Shown in pieces: positions 8,080-16,565 of a DNA stretch of 64,000 nucleotides (position 1 is its first letter; every line of letters starts with the position of its first letter). Below the pieces are notes generated by a model, which made no database searches, was not told the origin of the DNA, and worked only from the letters and a program-made list of their open reading frames with translations. The DNA is taken from contig NZ_JOEI01000013.1 in assembly GCF_000718095.1 (NCBI RefSeq), positions 124,001 through 188,000 of the forward strand. Direction: 5' to 3'. The position numbers and the translations under genes are program-made. Origin of the DNA: Streptomyces scopuliridis RB72. GTDB lineage: Bacteria > Actinomycetota > Actinomycetes > Streptomycetales > Streptomycetaceae.

Positions 8080-8886
8080 TCAGTGGATCTCCGTGACCAC
8101 CACATCCAGCGCCCAGGTGCGCCCCGCCCTCTCCGGAGCGGTCGCCTCCACCACGTACCCCAGCTCCCGCAACGTCTCCACCAGCTCGGCCGGGCCCTTC
8201 GGCCGCGCGCCCGCCGTCAGCAGATCCCGTACCAGCCGGCCCTTCGTCGCCTTGTTGAAGTGGCTGACCACGGACCGCTTCTCCGCCCCGGTCACCGGAT
8301 CGATCTGCGCGTGCAGCACCCGTACCGTCGCCGTACGCCCCGCCAGTTCGCCCTTCGGCTTCCACGCGGCGGCATACGCCGACGAACGCAGATCGAGCAC
8401 GGTCCCGCCGCCCGCCACCTCCGGCAGGACGGACTCCATCGGCCCGCGCCAGTACGCGCCCAGCGCGCCGAGCCCCGGCAGCCTGACGCCCATCGAGCAG
8501 CGGTACGAGGGGATACGGTCGCCCATCCGTACCGCGCCCCACAGCCCGGAGAAGACCAGCAGCGTCTTCGCCGCCCGCCGTCGCGCGGCGGTGTCGAGCG
8601 TGGCCAGATCCAGCGCGTCGTACAGCACACCGGTGTAGATCTCGCCGGCCGGGCGCGTGCCCGCCGTACGCAGCTCCACGTTCTTCGCGATCTCGCCGCG
8701 CAGCCCCTCGCTGAGCCCGAGCACCTGACGCGCCTTCTCCTCGTCGGCGGCGCACAGCTCGACGAGTTCGTCCAGCACGGCGGCCCTGGCCGCGGTCAGC
8801 CCCGGCAGGGAGAGGGACTCCGGCTTCAGCGGAGCGCCGCGCCCGGAAGCGGCCTTTCCTTCCGACGGCGGCAACAGCACGAGCAC
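8080..8886 (-). CDS. yaaA: YaaA family peroxide-stress protein (DUF328)
   Basis: 268 residues beginning with GTG (VLVLLPPSEGKA), with GAGGAG 6-8 nt upstream. Family signatures are LLPPSEGK at the N-terminus, LLVFSGLWGAVRMGDRIP, PSYRCSMGVRLPGLG and the C-terminal SVVSHFNKATKGR. E. coli YaaA binds DNA and limits free iron during peroxide stress; the same role here is an extrapolation. It is transcribed with eda, 87 nt away, and diverges from the RNB exonuclease gene. Confidence 0.9.
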   Translation of the reverse strand: MLVLLPPSEGKAASGRGAPLKPESLSLPGLTAARAAVLDELVELCAADEEKARQVLGLSEGLRGEIAKNVELRTAGTRPAGEIYTGVLYDALDLATLDTAARRRAAKTLLVFSGLWGAVRMGDRIPSYRCSMGVRLPGLGALGAYWRGPMESVLPEVAGGGTVLDLRSSAYAAAWKPKGELAGRTATVRVLHAQIDPVTGAEKRSVVSHFNKATKGRLVRDLLTAGARPKGPAELVETLRELGYVVEATAPERAGRTWALDVVVTEIH

Positions 8887-9072
8887 GGTGGTTCTCCTCG
8901 GACGACCTGGGGGGACAGGGGGCGTGGCCCCCGCGCCAGCGTAGGCGACGGGCGGCCCGCGCCGAGCCGCTCGGGCGTCGCCGGGCAGGCGGCACTTTTG
9001 CAGACAGGCCCGAGAGGGCGGCGCGCCCGCGCTCGCCGCGCCGCCCGCTTCCGTCCGCCATACGCTCGGTTC

Positions 9073-10557
9073 ATGCCCCGCCGTCATCTGCACACGACCG
9101 GCGCAGCCGAGGCTCCGCTGCGGGCCGCCCTGGGCGAGCTGCGTACGGCGCTCGACGTGCCCGGGGCCTTCTCGGCCGCCGTCCTCGCCGAGACGGGGCG
9201 GGCCGTACGCGCCCCACGCCCGCCGGACGACGGCTGGGCGCCGGACCACGACGCCACCGCCGTCGAACTGTTCACCCTTGACCCGCCCGCCGCCGCCGAC
9301 CTCGACCGGGCGATGCGACTGGCCCGGCGGCCGGGCGGCGGCTTCCGGGTCCATTACGCGCTCGCCGATGTCGCCGCGTTCGTCACCCGGGGCGGCGCGC
9401 TCGACGCCGAGGCCCATCGTCGCGTACAGACCCTCTACTTCCCCGACGCCAGGGTGCCGCTGTACCCCGCCGTACTCTCCGAGGAGGCGGCCAGTCTGCT
9501 GCCGGAACGGACCAGGCCGGGCCTGCTCTGGCAGATCGACCTGGACGCGGAGGGCCGGACCGTCGCGGCCGAGGTCCGCAGGGCGCTCGTACGGAGCAGG
9601 GCCAGGCTCGACTACGCGGGCGCGCAGCGGGAGATCGACGCGGGGACGGCCCCGGAGTCCCTCGCCCTGCTGAAGGAGATCGGGGTGCTGCGCGAACGGC
9701 TGGAACGGGAGCGCGGCGGCATCTCTCTCATCGTCCCCGAGCAGGAGATCGTGGAGCACCCACCGAAAGCGGACAGCGCCTCCGGCGTCTCGTACACCGT
9801 CGCGTACCGCGCCCCGCTCCCCGTCGAGGGCTGGAGCGCCCAGATCTCCCTGCTCACCGGCATGGCCGCCGCCCAGCTGATGCTGACGGCCGGCACCGGC
9901 ATCCTCCGTACGCTGCCCAGCGCCCCGGGCGGCGCGGTCGGCCGGCTCCGCCGCTCGGCGAAGGCACTGGGCATCGACTGGCCGCACCACGTCGCGTACG
10001 CCGAGACCGTCCGCTCCCTCGACCCCCACAACGCCCGCCACGCAGCCTTCCTCCAGGAGTGCACGGCACTGCTGCGCGGCGCGGGCTACACCGTGTTCAC
10101 CGGCGGCCGGATCCCGCGGCCCGCCGTCCACGCGGCGGTCGCCGCCCCGTACACCCACTGCACGGCCCCGCTGCGGCGGCTCGTCGACCGGTACACGGGG
10201 GAGATCTGTGTGAGCGCGGTGGCGGGCCAGGACCCGCCGGAGTGGGTGCTCGCGGCCCTGGACGGGCTGCCGAAGGAGATGGCCGACGGGGCGGAACGGG
10301 CCGACACGGTGGAGCGCGAGTGCGTCGACATCGTGCAGGCGGCGCTGCTCAGGGACCGGGTCGGGGAGATCTTCGACGGGTACGTGATCGAGGTGCGGGA
10401 GCACGACCCGGCCGTCGGCACGGTCCATCTGGAGGACCCGGCCGTGATCGCCCGGATCGAGGGCGGCACCACCCCGCTCCCGCTGGGGGAGCGGCTGCGG
10501 GTACGGCTCACCCGGGCCGGTCCGGGGTCTGCGAAGGTGCTGTTCGCGCCCGCGTGA
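9073..10557 (+). CDS. RNB-domain (RNase II/R family) 3'-5' exoribonuclease
   Basis: 494 residues. The RNB catalytic core is clear: LDPPAAADLDRAMRL holds the conserved Asp cluster, then HYALADVAAFV, LYFPDARVPLYP, LLPERTRPGLLWQ, and near the C-terminus YTHCTAPLRRLVDRYTG. Compared with RNase II/R it is short at both ends, with only a small N-terminal segment and a modest C-terminal barrel, as in the compact actinobacterial form. It should degrade single-stranded RNA processively. The ATG at 9073 follows TACGCT by 6 nt, suggesting a leaderless mRNA. Its 3' end overlaps the convergent membrane-protein gene by 50 nt. Confidence 0.88.
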   Translation: MPRRHLHTTGAAEAPLRAALGELRTALDVPGAFSAAVLAETGRAVRAPRPPDDGWAPDHDATAVELFTLDPPAAADLDRAMRLARRPGGGFRVHYALADVAAFVTRGGALDAEAHRRVQTLYFPDARVPLYPAVLSEEAASLLPERTRPGLLWQIDLDAEGRTVAAEVRRALVRSRARLDYAGAQREIDAGTAPESLALLKEIGVLRERLERERGGISLIVPEQEIVEHPPKADSASGVSYTVAYRAPLPVEGWSAQISLLTGMAAAQLMLTAGTGILRTLPSAPGGAVGRLRRSAKALGIDWPHHVAYAETVRSLDPHNARHAAFLQECTALLRGAGYTVFTGGRIPRPAVHAAVAAPYTHCTAPLRRLVDRYTGEICVSAVAGQDPPEWVLAALDGLPKEMADGAERADTVERECVDIVQAALLRDRVGEIFDGYVIEVREHDPAVGTVHLEDPAVIARIEGGTTPLPLGERLRVRLTRAGPGSAKVLFAPA

Positions 10558-11371
10558 GTGCCTGGGTGAGGGCCTTGACCAGCTCGGCGGGTCCGTCCGC
10601 GTGGAAGCGGACCACCCGGGCCCGCCCGCGCCGCCCGAGGGGCCGTACGAACGCGACGGGCGCGGTCAGCTCCACCCGTACGGTCGTCTGGCCGCCCACC
10701 GCGAGATCGAGGACCCCGTCGTCCGCCGGATCGAATCCGATCAGCCCGCCGCTCTCCGGGTAGCGCCGGTCGACCCGTACGGAGGCGATCCGCGCCGCAT
10801 CTACGGACAGGTCGAAGAGCGAGCCGTACCGGATCCTCAACGACCCGTCCGCGCCCACCACATGGGGCCGGGTCACACAGCCCGCGTGCAACGCCAGCAC
10901 CATCAGCACCGTATAGACGTCCAGCACCAGCACCATCAGATGCACCACCGGCCAGGGGATCAGCACCGCCAGCGCCACCGTCTCGACGACGGCGACGAAG
11001 AGCAGGCCGTACATCATCGCCGTCTGCGGGCCGGTGTACGGGGCGGCGTGATCACCCTCCCGTACGCCGTGCGTACGGCCCGTGACCCACCGCCCGAGGC
11101 TGGCCAGGGCCCGTATCTCGTGCGCGATCAGCCGCCGTACGGGCTCGGGCACGCCGGTACGGACCGCCGAGGCGACCGCGTCCCGGCGGGCGGCGCCGGT
11201 CCGCCGGGCGCGCGCGTAGTGCCGGCGCAGGACCACGGCCTCCAGCGCGAGGAGCACGAGCACCACGGCCTCGGCGCCGAGGAGCACGGGGGCGGGGACC
11301 GCTACCCCCGCCAACAGACAGCTGACGAGCCCGAGTTCACCCGCGATGACGAGCGGTACGGCCCACTTCAC
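10508..11371 (-). CDS. Hypothetical membrane protein
   Basis: 287 residues. Two hydrophobic segments occur at the N-terminus (PLVIAGELGLVSCLLAGVAV and a second at about 30-47), followed by a basic amphipathic stretch. Two more lie at about 118-155 (MMYGLLFVAVVETVALAVLI and MVLVLDVYTVLMVLALHAG). The C-terminal 120 residues look like a cytoplasmic beta-rich domain. The GTG start overlaps the TGA of the MerR gene (GTGA), so the regulator and this protein are coupled and probably act together. No family recognised. Confidence 0.8.
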   Translation of the reverse strand: MKWAVPLVIAGELGLVSCLLAGVAVPAPVLLGAEAVVLVLLALEAVVLRRHYARARRTGAARRDAVASAVRTGVPEPVRRLIAHEIRALASLGRWVTGRTHGVREGDHAAPYTGPQTAMMYGLLFVAVVETVALAVLIPWPVVHLMVLVLDVYTVLMVLALHAGCVTRPHVVGADGSLRIRYGSLFDLSVDAARIASVRVDRRYPESGGLIGFDPADDGVLDLAVGGQTTVRVELTAPVAFVRPLGRRGRARVVRFHADGPAELVKALTQALTRARTAPSQTPDRPG

Positions 11372-12123
11372 GACGATCCCCCTTCCCCTGTCCGCGTCTG
11401 CGCCACCAGCGCCTCCATGACCAGCCGGGCGACCTCGGCCTGGGCCGGGGCGAAGTCGGCGAGCAGGGCTTCCCCGAACCCGGTGACGACGGGCTGCCCC
11501 GGTGCCGTCGGTATCGCGGCCAGCACCTCGTCCGGAATGGCGGCGATGAGGGCGTCGGCGAGGGGCGCGATCCGGGGGTCGTCGGGCGCCGCGTCGGCGA
11601 GCTCGTCGAGCCGCCGGTAGAGACCGTGGAGCTCCGCGCTCTCCGCGAGAGGGTGCAGCGCCTCGTAGAACTGTTCGCTGCCCCCGGCGGTGTCGAACAA
11701 GATCAGCAGTTCGCGGTCCTTGGCACCCATGGGGGAGTCGATCACCGGAGCGGCACCCAGCAGCCGTGCGAGCGCGGGGGACACCGGCCCCTCGGCGGAC
11801 GGCGGGCTCTCCATCAGCCCGGCCAGCCTGGCGCGCCGGGCCCGGATCTCGGCCTCCTGCCGCGCCAGATCGGCGTCCAGCTCACCGAGCACCTCGGTGA
11901 GTTCGCGCCCGGCGTCGTCGGCGATCACATCCCGCACCTCGTCCAGGGCGAGCCCCAGCTCGGTCAGCCGCCTGATCCGGGCGAGGAGGACGGCGTCCCG
12001 TACCGAGTAGTCACGGTAGCCATTGGCCCGCCTGGCGGGCTCGGGCAGCAGGCCCAGGTGGTGGTAGTGCCGTACCGCCCGCGTGGTGACCCCGACGAGG
12101 GCGGCGATCTCCGCTATCCGCAT
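11368..12123 (-). CDS. MerR family transcriptional regulator
   Basis: 251 residues. The N-terminal winged helix (MRIAEIAALVGVTTRAVRHY, then HHLGLLPEP) and the dimerisation helix (LARIRRLTELGLALDEVRDV) are characteristic. Residues 80-125 form a coiled coil. The C-terminal 120 residues, rich in Leu, Ala and Asp with no Cys pair, suggest an organic ligand rather than a metal. The ATG at 12123 lies 6 nt from a -10-like hexamer, so the mRNA is probably leaderless. The promoter has the long spacer expected for MerR control, pointing to autoregulation and to control of the coupled membrane protein. Confidence 0.9.
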   Translation of the reverse strand: MRIAEIAALVGVTTRAVRHYHHLGLLPEPARRANGYRDYSVRDAVLLARIRRLTELGLALDEVRDVIADDAGRELTEVLGELDADLARQEAEIRARRARLAGLMESPPSAEGPVSPALARLLGAAPVIDSPMGAKDRELLILFDTAGGSEQFYEALHPLAESAELHGLYRRLDELADAAPDDPRIAPLADALIAAIPDEVLAAIPTAPGQPVVTGFGEALLADFAPAQAEVARLVMEALVAQTRTGEGGSS

Positions 12124-12129
12124 GGAGCC

Positions 12130-12160
12130 AGTACAAACCATGACGTCGCGGCAAGGTCAA
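12130..12160 (-). promoter_or_regulatory. MerR-type promoter with operator in a 19-bp spacer
   Basis: On the minus strand TTGACC (-35) is separated by 19 nt from TGTACT (-10). Between and overlapping them lies the imperfect 21-bp dyad ACCTTG...CATGGT (12137-12157). A 19-20-bp spacer with a central dyad is the hallmark of promoters that MerR proteins untwist. It drives the adjacent MerR gene. Confidence 0.6.
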
Positions 12161-12238
12161 GCCACCCGCCGCCCCGCCCCCGGCCCCCACCGGCGCCGAT
12201 GCGCTCGGCCTCCCTCCCGCCGGGTAACATGGCCGACA

Positions 12239-12656
12239 CGGCAGACGAGCCGGGCGGACGGCCGCGTGGAGCCCCCTGGGGCTTCCCGAGGAACGTCCGG
12301 ACTCCACAGGGCAGGGTGGTGGCTAACGGCCACCCGGGGCGACCCGCGGGACAGTGCCACAGAAAACAGACCGCCGGGGACCGTATCCGTACGGGCCTCG
12401 GTAAGGGTGAAACGGTGGTGTAAGAGACCACCAGTGCCCAGGGTGACCTGGGCAGCTAGGTAAACCCCACCCGGAGCAAGGTCAAAAGGGAGCACCCCGG
12501 TGCTCCTGCGCGGACGACCGAGGGCTGCCCGCCCGAGTCCGCGGGTAGACCGCACGAGACCGGTGGCAACGCCGGTCCTAGATGGATGGCCGTCTCCCGG
12601 CCGGCCGCGAGGCCGACCGGCGACAAAATCCGGCGTACAGCCCGACTCGTCTGCCG
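12239..12656 (+). ncRNA. rnpB: RNase P RNA (bacterial type A, actinobacterial)
   Basis: The catalytic RNA of RNase P is recognised from its universal elements in order: GAGGAACGTCCGGACTCC (P4 5' strand and CR-I), CCACAGAAAACAGACCGCC, GGTAAGGGTGAAACGGTGG followed by TAAGAGACCACCAG, CCTAGATGGATGGCC, and CGACAAAATCCGGCGTACAG. The ends pair as helix P1: CGGCAGACGAG at the 5' side with CTCGTCTGCCG at the 3' side. Boundaries are set from P1 and may be off by a few bases. It matures the 5' ends of tRNAs. Open frames across it are not genes. Confidence 0.96.
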
Positions 12657-12732
12657 CTCTCGCCCCAGGCTCCCGATGCGGTAAAACTGTCGTGCTGGGA
12701 GAGCTGGGGGAGAGAAGTGGCGGTTCGCGGAG

Positions 12733-13236
12733 TTGGTCCGGGCAGTGGCGTCGTCCGACGCGGATCGCGCCGAAGGCATGGCTCGTGCCTATGTCGCCAC
12801 CCACGCGGATCCGGACCGGGACTCGGACTACGCGGTCCGTATTCTCGCGGCCGTGGCCGAGGGAATCGCCGAGGCGGGTGATCAGGAACGCGCCCGGGGC
12901 CTGCTGGCCGATCTGGAGGCCACGGCCAACTCCGTCACCAGGCACAACCAGCGGAACTGGTCCTTCGCCCGGCTGTCCCGAGCCGCCGTGAAGTCCGGTG
13001 ACCTCGACCTCGCCGAGCGCAGCGCCCGCCTCATCACCAACCCTCGTGCCAAGGGTTTCGCCTTCGCGGAGCTGGCAGAGGCAGCGCACACCGGCCCGCG
13101 GGCGGAGCGCTGGGTCGCGGAGGCTCTGCACCTGGCCGGCTGGGCGGCGTCCTTGGATGCCCTCGTGGCCGTCGCCGAAGAAGTCGTGCCCGTGGTCGCG
13201 GACGAGTATGTGCGGCTTACGCGCGTGTCCCGATAG
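12733..13236 (+). CDS. Helical-repeat protein, probably N-terminally truncated remnant
   Basis: About 167 residues of alpha-helical repeats of roughly 35 residues (RILAAVAEGIAEAGDQERAR, FAFAELAEAAHTGPRAERW), like TPR-type repeat arrays found in large Streptomyces proteins. No good start exists: the frame is open upstream to 12685 into sequence continuing the repeat (EKWRFAELVRAV), and only a TTG with a badly spaced GGAG is available. It begins just after rnpB, so it may be the 3' part of a larger gene whose 5' end was lost. Function unknown. Confidence 0.5.
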   Translation: MVRAVASSDADRAEGMARAYVATHADPDRDSDYAVRILAAVAEGIAEAGDQERARGLLADLEATANSVTRHNQRNWSFARLSRAAVKSGDLDLAERSARLITNPRAKGFAFAELAEAAHTGPRAERWVAEALHLAGWAASLDALVAVAEEVVPVVADEYVRLTRVSR

Positions 13237-13382
13237 CCGCCGCTGGGACCGCGGGCGCCGCGGGCCGGCTGTGTGAGCACACGTACGGGCTGTCGAGGGG
13301 CCGCGCTCAGGGGTGACGTGGGGACGATTCGCTGACGGGCGCGGGGGGCGGGGGCACACTGACGGACCGGAGGTGGTCGGCA

Positions 13383-13790
13383 GTGTCGATTCATCAGGTG
13401 TCGTGTCCGGAGCGGATTCTCTTTCTCGACGAGGAGATGGCCGCGCTCGACAGGCTGGAGGGCGGGTTCCGGTCCGAGCGGGTGTTGTGGTGTGCGCTGG
13501 AGGCGGGGCATGAGGGGTTGCATCATGTGATCGCGCAGTGTGTGCGCGGGTCGGAGACGGCGGCTCCATGGGTCATGTGGGCGCGCTGGCCGGATACGGG
13601 GGAGTACGGGCCGGAGCGGGAGCTGCTTCGGCTGGAGTCGTGTCCGGAGAAGTTCCTGGCCGGGAATGTGTCGGAGGAGAGCTGCTGTCTTCCGGAGGGG
13701 CACGCGGGACGGCACGGATTCGAGTTCGGGCCGCCCATCCGGGAGGCGGATGTGATGCCGGACTGGCTGCTGCGCCGGTTCTTCGGATGA
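13383..13790 (+). CDS. Hypothetical protein with two GHxGxH motifs
   Basis: 135 residues, GTG start 8 nt after GGAGGT. Two similar blocks stand out: WCALEAGHEGLHH near residues 36-48 and CCLPEGHAGRHGFEFG near 100-115. Each has a Cys followed by a Gly-His-x-Gly-x-His cluster, suggesting a metal site or an ancient duplication. No signal peptide or membrane segment. It stands alone between the helical-repeat remnant and an octanucleotide array. Function not recognised. Confidence 0.7.
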   Translation: MSIHQVSCPERILFLDEEMAALDRLEGGFRSERVLWCALEAGHEGLHHVIAQCVRGSETAAPWVMWARWPDTGEYGPERELLRLESCPEKFLAGNVSEESCCLPEGHAGRHGFEFGPPIREADVMPDWLLRRFFG

Positions 13791-13880
13791 CGCCGGGGGT
13801 GCGGCCAAGGGGGTGACGCCCGAGGGGCGGGGCGGCGCCGGACGGTGTAGGGATGGAGAGGACTCCGCAGCGCTTCCAGC

Positions 13881-14016
13881 ACCCAGGCACCCAGGCACCC
13901 GGGTATCCGGGCACCCGGGTATTCAGGCATCCGGGTATTCAGGCATCCGGGTATCCAGGCATCCGGGTATCCGGACACCCGGGTATCCGGACACCCAGGC
14001 ATCGACGCATCGAGGG
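13881..14016. repeat. Octanucleotide tandem array in a 5' leader
   Basis: Seventeen consecutive 8-mers keep one register from 13881 to 14016, alternating ACCCGGGT/ATCCGGGT-like and ATTCAGGC/ATCCAGGC-like units, so that a 16-bp higher-order unit is visible in the middle. The array ends at the Shine-Dalgarno region of the SnoaL-like gene. It is contiguous with no spacers, so it is not a CRISPR. Confidence 0.9.
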
Positions 14017-14023
14017 AGAGCCC

Positions 14024-14347
14024 ATGACCATCTCTGTGGACAAGCTCAGCGACCCCGCGGTCCGCGCGTTCGTGCGTGCGGTAAACAAGGGTGACCGTGA
14101 GGCGTTCCGGGACGCGCTCGCGCCCGGGGCGACCATGTCGGACGACGGGTCCGAGCGGGATCTCGACGAGTGGACCGACCGGGAGATCTTCACCTCGCGC
14201 GGGCGCATGGACGTCGAATCGCAGTCGGACAGCGGGCTGGCGCTGGTCGCGCGCTACAGCAATGACACCTGGGGCGAGATGCGGACCGCGTGGCGGTTCA
14301 CGGTCGAGGACGGGAAGGTCGAGCGGTTCGAGACCGGGCAGGCGTGA
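14024..14347 (+). CDS. SnoaL-like / NTF2-fold small protein
   Basis: 107 residues, ATG preceded by GAGGGAGAG. The pattern AFVRAVNKGDREAFRDALAP, TDREIFTSRGRMDV, GEMRTAWRFTVEDGKVERFE is that of the nuclear-transport-factor-2/SnoaL fold: a small cone of strands binding a hydrophobic ligand, used by some enzymes and stress proteins. No catalytic residues can be assigned. Its leader is entirely made of the octanucleotide array. Confidence 0.75.
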   Translation: MTISVDKLSDPAVRAFVRAVNKGDREAFRDALAPGATMSDDGSERDLDEWTDREIFTSRGRMDVESQSDSGLALVARYSNDTWGEMRTAWRFTVEDGKVERFETGQA

Positions 14348-14414
14348 CGGGCCCCCTCACACGCGTGGGCTTGTTTTCGTGGGCGCCGCTTGTCTTCGTG
14401 TGCGCTTCAACTCC

Positions 14415-14420
14415 TAGCGT
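14415..14420 (+). promoter_or_regulatory. -10 element of a likely leaderless promoter
   Basis: TAGCGT is followed by 7 nt (TCCCTCC) and the ATG of the aldo/keto reductase. There is no Shine-Dalgarno sequence. Confidence 0.55.
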
Positions 14421-14427
14421 TCCCTCC

Positions 14428-15429
14428 ATGGAATCCTTGGAGAGCAGAACACTGGGACACAGCGGGATCACCGTCGGCGCGCTCGGCTTCGGGTGCTGGG
14501 CGATCGGCGGTGAGTGGCAGGACACCGCCGGCAATCCGCTCGGCTGGGGCGCGGTCGACGACGAGGAGTCGGTGGCTGCGATCCGGCGGGCGATCGAGCT
14601 TGGGGTCACCTTCTTCGACACGGCCGACGCGTACGGCACGGGCCACAGCGAGCGGGTGCTCGGGCGCGCGGTACGGGGGCGGCGGGACGAGGTCGTCATC
14701 GCCACCAAGTGGGGGATCGTGTGCGACGAGGCGACCAAGACCCTGACGGGCACCGATGACACACCCGCGTACGCGCGGCGCGCGCTCACCGCGTCGCTGC
14801 GCCGGCTCGACACCGATCACATCGACCTCTACCAGCTGCATCTGTCCGACGCCGCACTCGACCGGGCAACCGAACTCCGCGATCTCTGCGAGGAGTTCGT
14901 ACGCGAGGGGCTGATCCGCGCGTACGCCTGGAGCACCGACGACGCGGAGCGCGCCGCGCTCTTCGCCGAGGGGGCGCACTGCGCGGCCGTGCAGCACGCC
15001 TGCAATGTGCTTGAGGACGCGCCGGAGATGTTCGCGCTGTGCGCGGAGCGCGACCTCGCGAGCGTCAACCGCAGTCCGCTCGCGATGGGGCTGCTGGCCG
15101 GGCGGTCCGGGGTCGGCGCCCGGGGTGTGTCCGAGGCCGGACGGGACATCCGGACCGTGCCCCCGGCCTGGCTGCGCTGGTTCGGGGAGGGCGGGGTGCC
15201 GGCCCCCGAGTGGGCGGCGCGCGTCGATTCCGTACGGGATGTCCTCACCAGCGACGGCCGCACCCTCGCGCAGGGCGCGCTGGCCTGGCTGTGGGCGCGC
15301 AGCCCGCATACGGTGCCGATCCCGGGCTTCCGCTCGGTCGCCCAGGCCGAGGAGAACGCCGGAGCCCTCGCGTACGGGCCGCTGCGCGACAGCCAGATGA
15401 AGGAGATCCGCGACCTGCTGGCCGCGTAG
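14428..15429 (+). CDS. Aldo/keto reductase
   Basis: 333 residues with an AKR TIM barrel: TLGHSGITVGALGFGCWAIG, the catalytic Asp and Tyr in FFDTADAYGTGHSERVLG, Lys in VVIATKWG, HIDLYQLHLSDAA (the usual catalytic His position), and the NADPH-binding end IPGFRSVAQAEENAGAL. It should reduce carbonyls with NADPH; substrate unknown. The ATG at 14428 follows a -10 by 7 nt. It converges with phzF-like 15432-16331, leaving only 2 nt between the stops. Confidence 0.9.
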   Translation: MESLESRTLGHSGITVGALGFGCWAIGGEWQDTAGNPLGWGAVDDEESVAAIRRAIELGVTFFDTADAYGTGHSERVLGRAVRGRRDEVVIATKWGIVCDEATKTLTGTDDTPAYARRALTASLRRLDTDHIDLYQLHLSDAALDRATELRDLCEEFVREGLIRAYAWSTDDAERAALFAEGAHCAAVQHACNVLEDAPEMFALCAERDLASVNRSPLAMGLLAGRSGVGARGVSEAGRDIRTVPPAWLRWFGEGGVPAPEWAARVDSVRDVLTSDGRTLAQGALAWLWARSPHTVPIPGFRSVAQAEENAGALAYGPLRDSQMKEIRDLLAA

Positions 15430-15431
15430 CG

Positions 15432-16331
15432 CTATCCCTGGGACCGCTCCGGGATCCGGGCGCCCGCGCCGCCCACCCGGACGCGCGGGTCGCCCGGCCG
15501 AAGTTCCACCGTCAGCACACCCGGGCGGCCCATGTCCGCGCCCTGGTGGAGGGTGAGCACCGACTCGCCCGGTACGACGCCGAGTTCACGCGCGTACGCA
15601 CCGAACGCCGCCGCCGCGGCTCCCGTCGCCGGATCCTCGACGACGCCGCCCACCGGGAACGGGTCGCGGACATGGAAGACGGTCGCGGACTCCCGCCAGA
15701 CAAGCTGAATGGTCGTCAGATCCAGCCGCGTCATGAGCTTTTCGAGGCGCTCGAAGTCGTACGAGAGATCCGCCAGCCGGGCCCGGGTCGCGGCGGCCAG
15801 GACGAGGTGGCGGGCCCCGGCGAAGGCGATACGGGACGGCAGCGCCGGGTCGAGATCGGTCGCCGGCCAGCGGAGCGCGGCGAGCGCCTCCCGTACGTCC
15901 TGGCTGCCGACCTCGGTGACGTACGGCTCGACGCTGGTGAGCGTGGCCCGCAGCGCGCCGTCCTGCTCGGTGACCGTCACCGGGACGGTCCCGGCGCGGG
16001 TCTCGAAGACGAGATCGCCGGGGCCGGCCCGCTCGGCGAGCGCGACGGCGGTGGCGACCGTGGCATGTCCACAGAAGGGGACCTCGGCCTTCGGGCTGAA
16101 GTACCGCACGGTGAACGCCCGGCCCGGCTCACCGAGCCCCTCCGGCGGCGCGGTCAGAAACGCGGTCTCGCTGTACCCCACCTCCGCCGCGATCGCGAGC
16201 ATCGCGTCATCACCGAGCCCGGCCGCGTCCAAGACGACACCGGCCGGGTTGCCGCCCTCGGGATCGGTCGAGAACGCGGTGTACCGGAGGACTGCTCCGG
16301 GATTGGCTGCGGATGCGAAGTGCGGGCTCAT
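15432..16331 (-). CDS. PhzF family isomerase/epimerase-like protein
   Basis: 299 residues. Typical features are the N-terminal YTAFSTDPEGGNPAGVVLD, the catalytic Glu in EVGYSETAFL, CGHATVATAVAL, and the C-terminal EDPATGAAAAAFGAYARE. The two halves form the diaminopimelate-epimerase-like double fold. PhzF enzymes act in phenazine synthesis, but many family members have unknown substrates and no phenazine genes are nearby. The start follows GGGTGAGG. Confidence 0.88.
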   Translation of the reverse strand: MSPHFASAANPGAVLRYTAFSTDPEGGNPAGVVLDAAGLGDDAMLAIAAEVGYSETAFLTAPPEGLGEPGRAFTVRYFSPKAEVPFCGHATVATAVALAERAGPGDLVFETRAGTVPVTVTEQDGALRATLTSVEPYVTEVGSQDVREALAALRWPATDLDPALPSRIAFAGARHLVLAAATRARLADLSYDFERLEKLMTRLDLTTIQLVWRESATVFHVRDPFPVGGVVEDPATGAAAAAFGAYARELGVVPGESVLTLHQGADMGRPGVLTVELRPGDPRVRVGGAGARIPERSQG

Positions 16332-16565
16332 GCCTCACCCAACAGCACGGGCGGTCCGGTGCATTCCTTCACGGCGATTCGCCCCTTGGTGTTGATGTTC
16401 CGCATGGCGTTCATGGTCGGACGGGGTAAATGCGTTACGTGGGGTACAACGTGGCGCAGCACGCGGTCCTCATCCAGCCGCCATGCGCATGTTGTGCACA
16501 CGACAGCAGGGCGTCTTCGCCCCCGACTGCAATGCGAGAGACAGCCGCCGTCAGGGGAGGGGCAC

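Noticed and set aside
8080..10428. 782-codon minus-strand frame covering yaaA and the antisense of the RNB gene
   Set aside because: Only the last 268 codons match a real protein (YaaA), which has its own GTG and GAGGAG at 8886.
12239..12779. Open frames across 12.1-12.9 kb on both strands
   Set aside because: They run through the conserved RNase P RNA and have no coding signature.
16332..16565. PHO box upstream of phoD
   Set aside because: Two GTTC elements at 16398 and 16410 are 12 bp apart and poorly conserved. They do not form the 11-bp direct repeats expected for PhoP.
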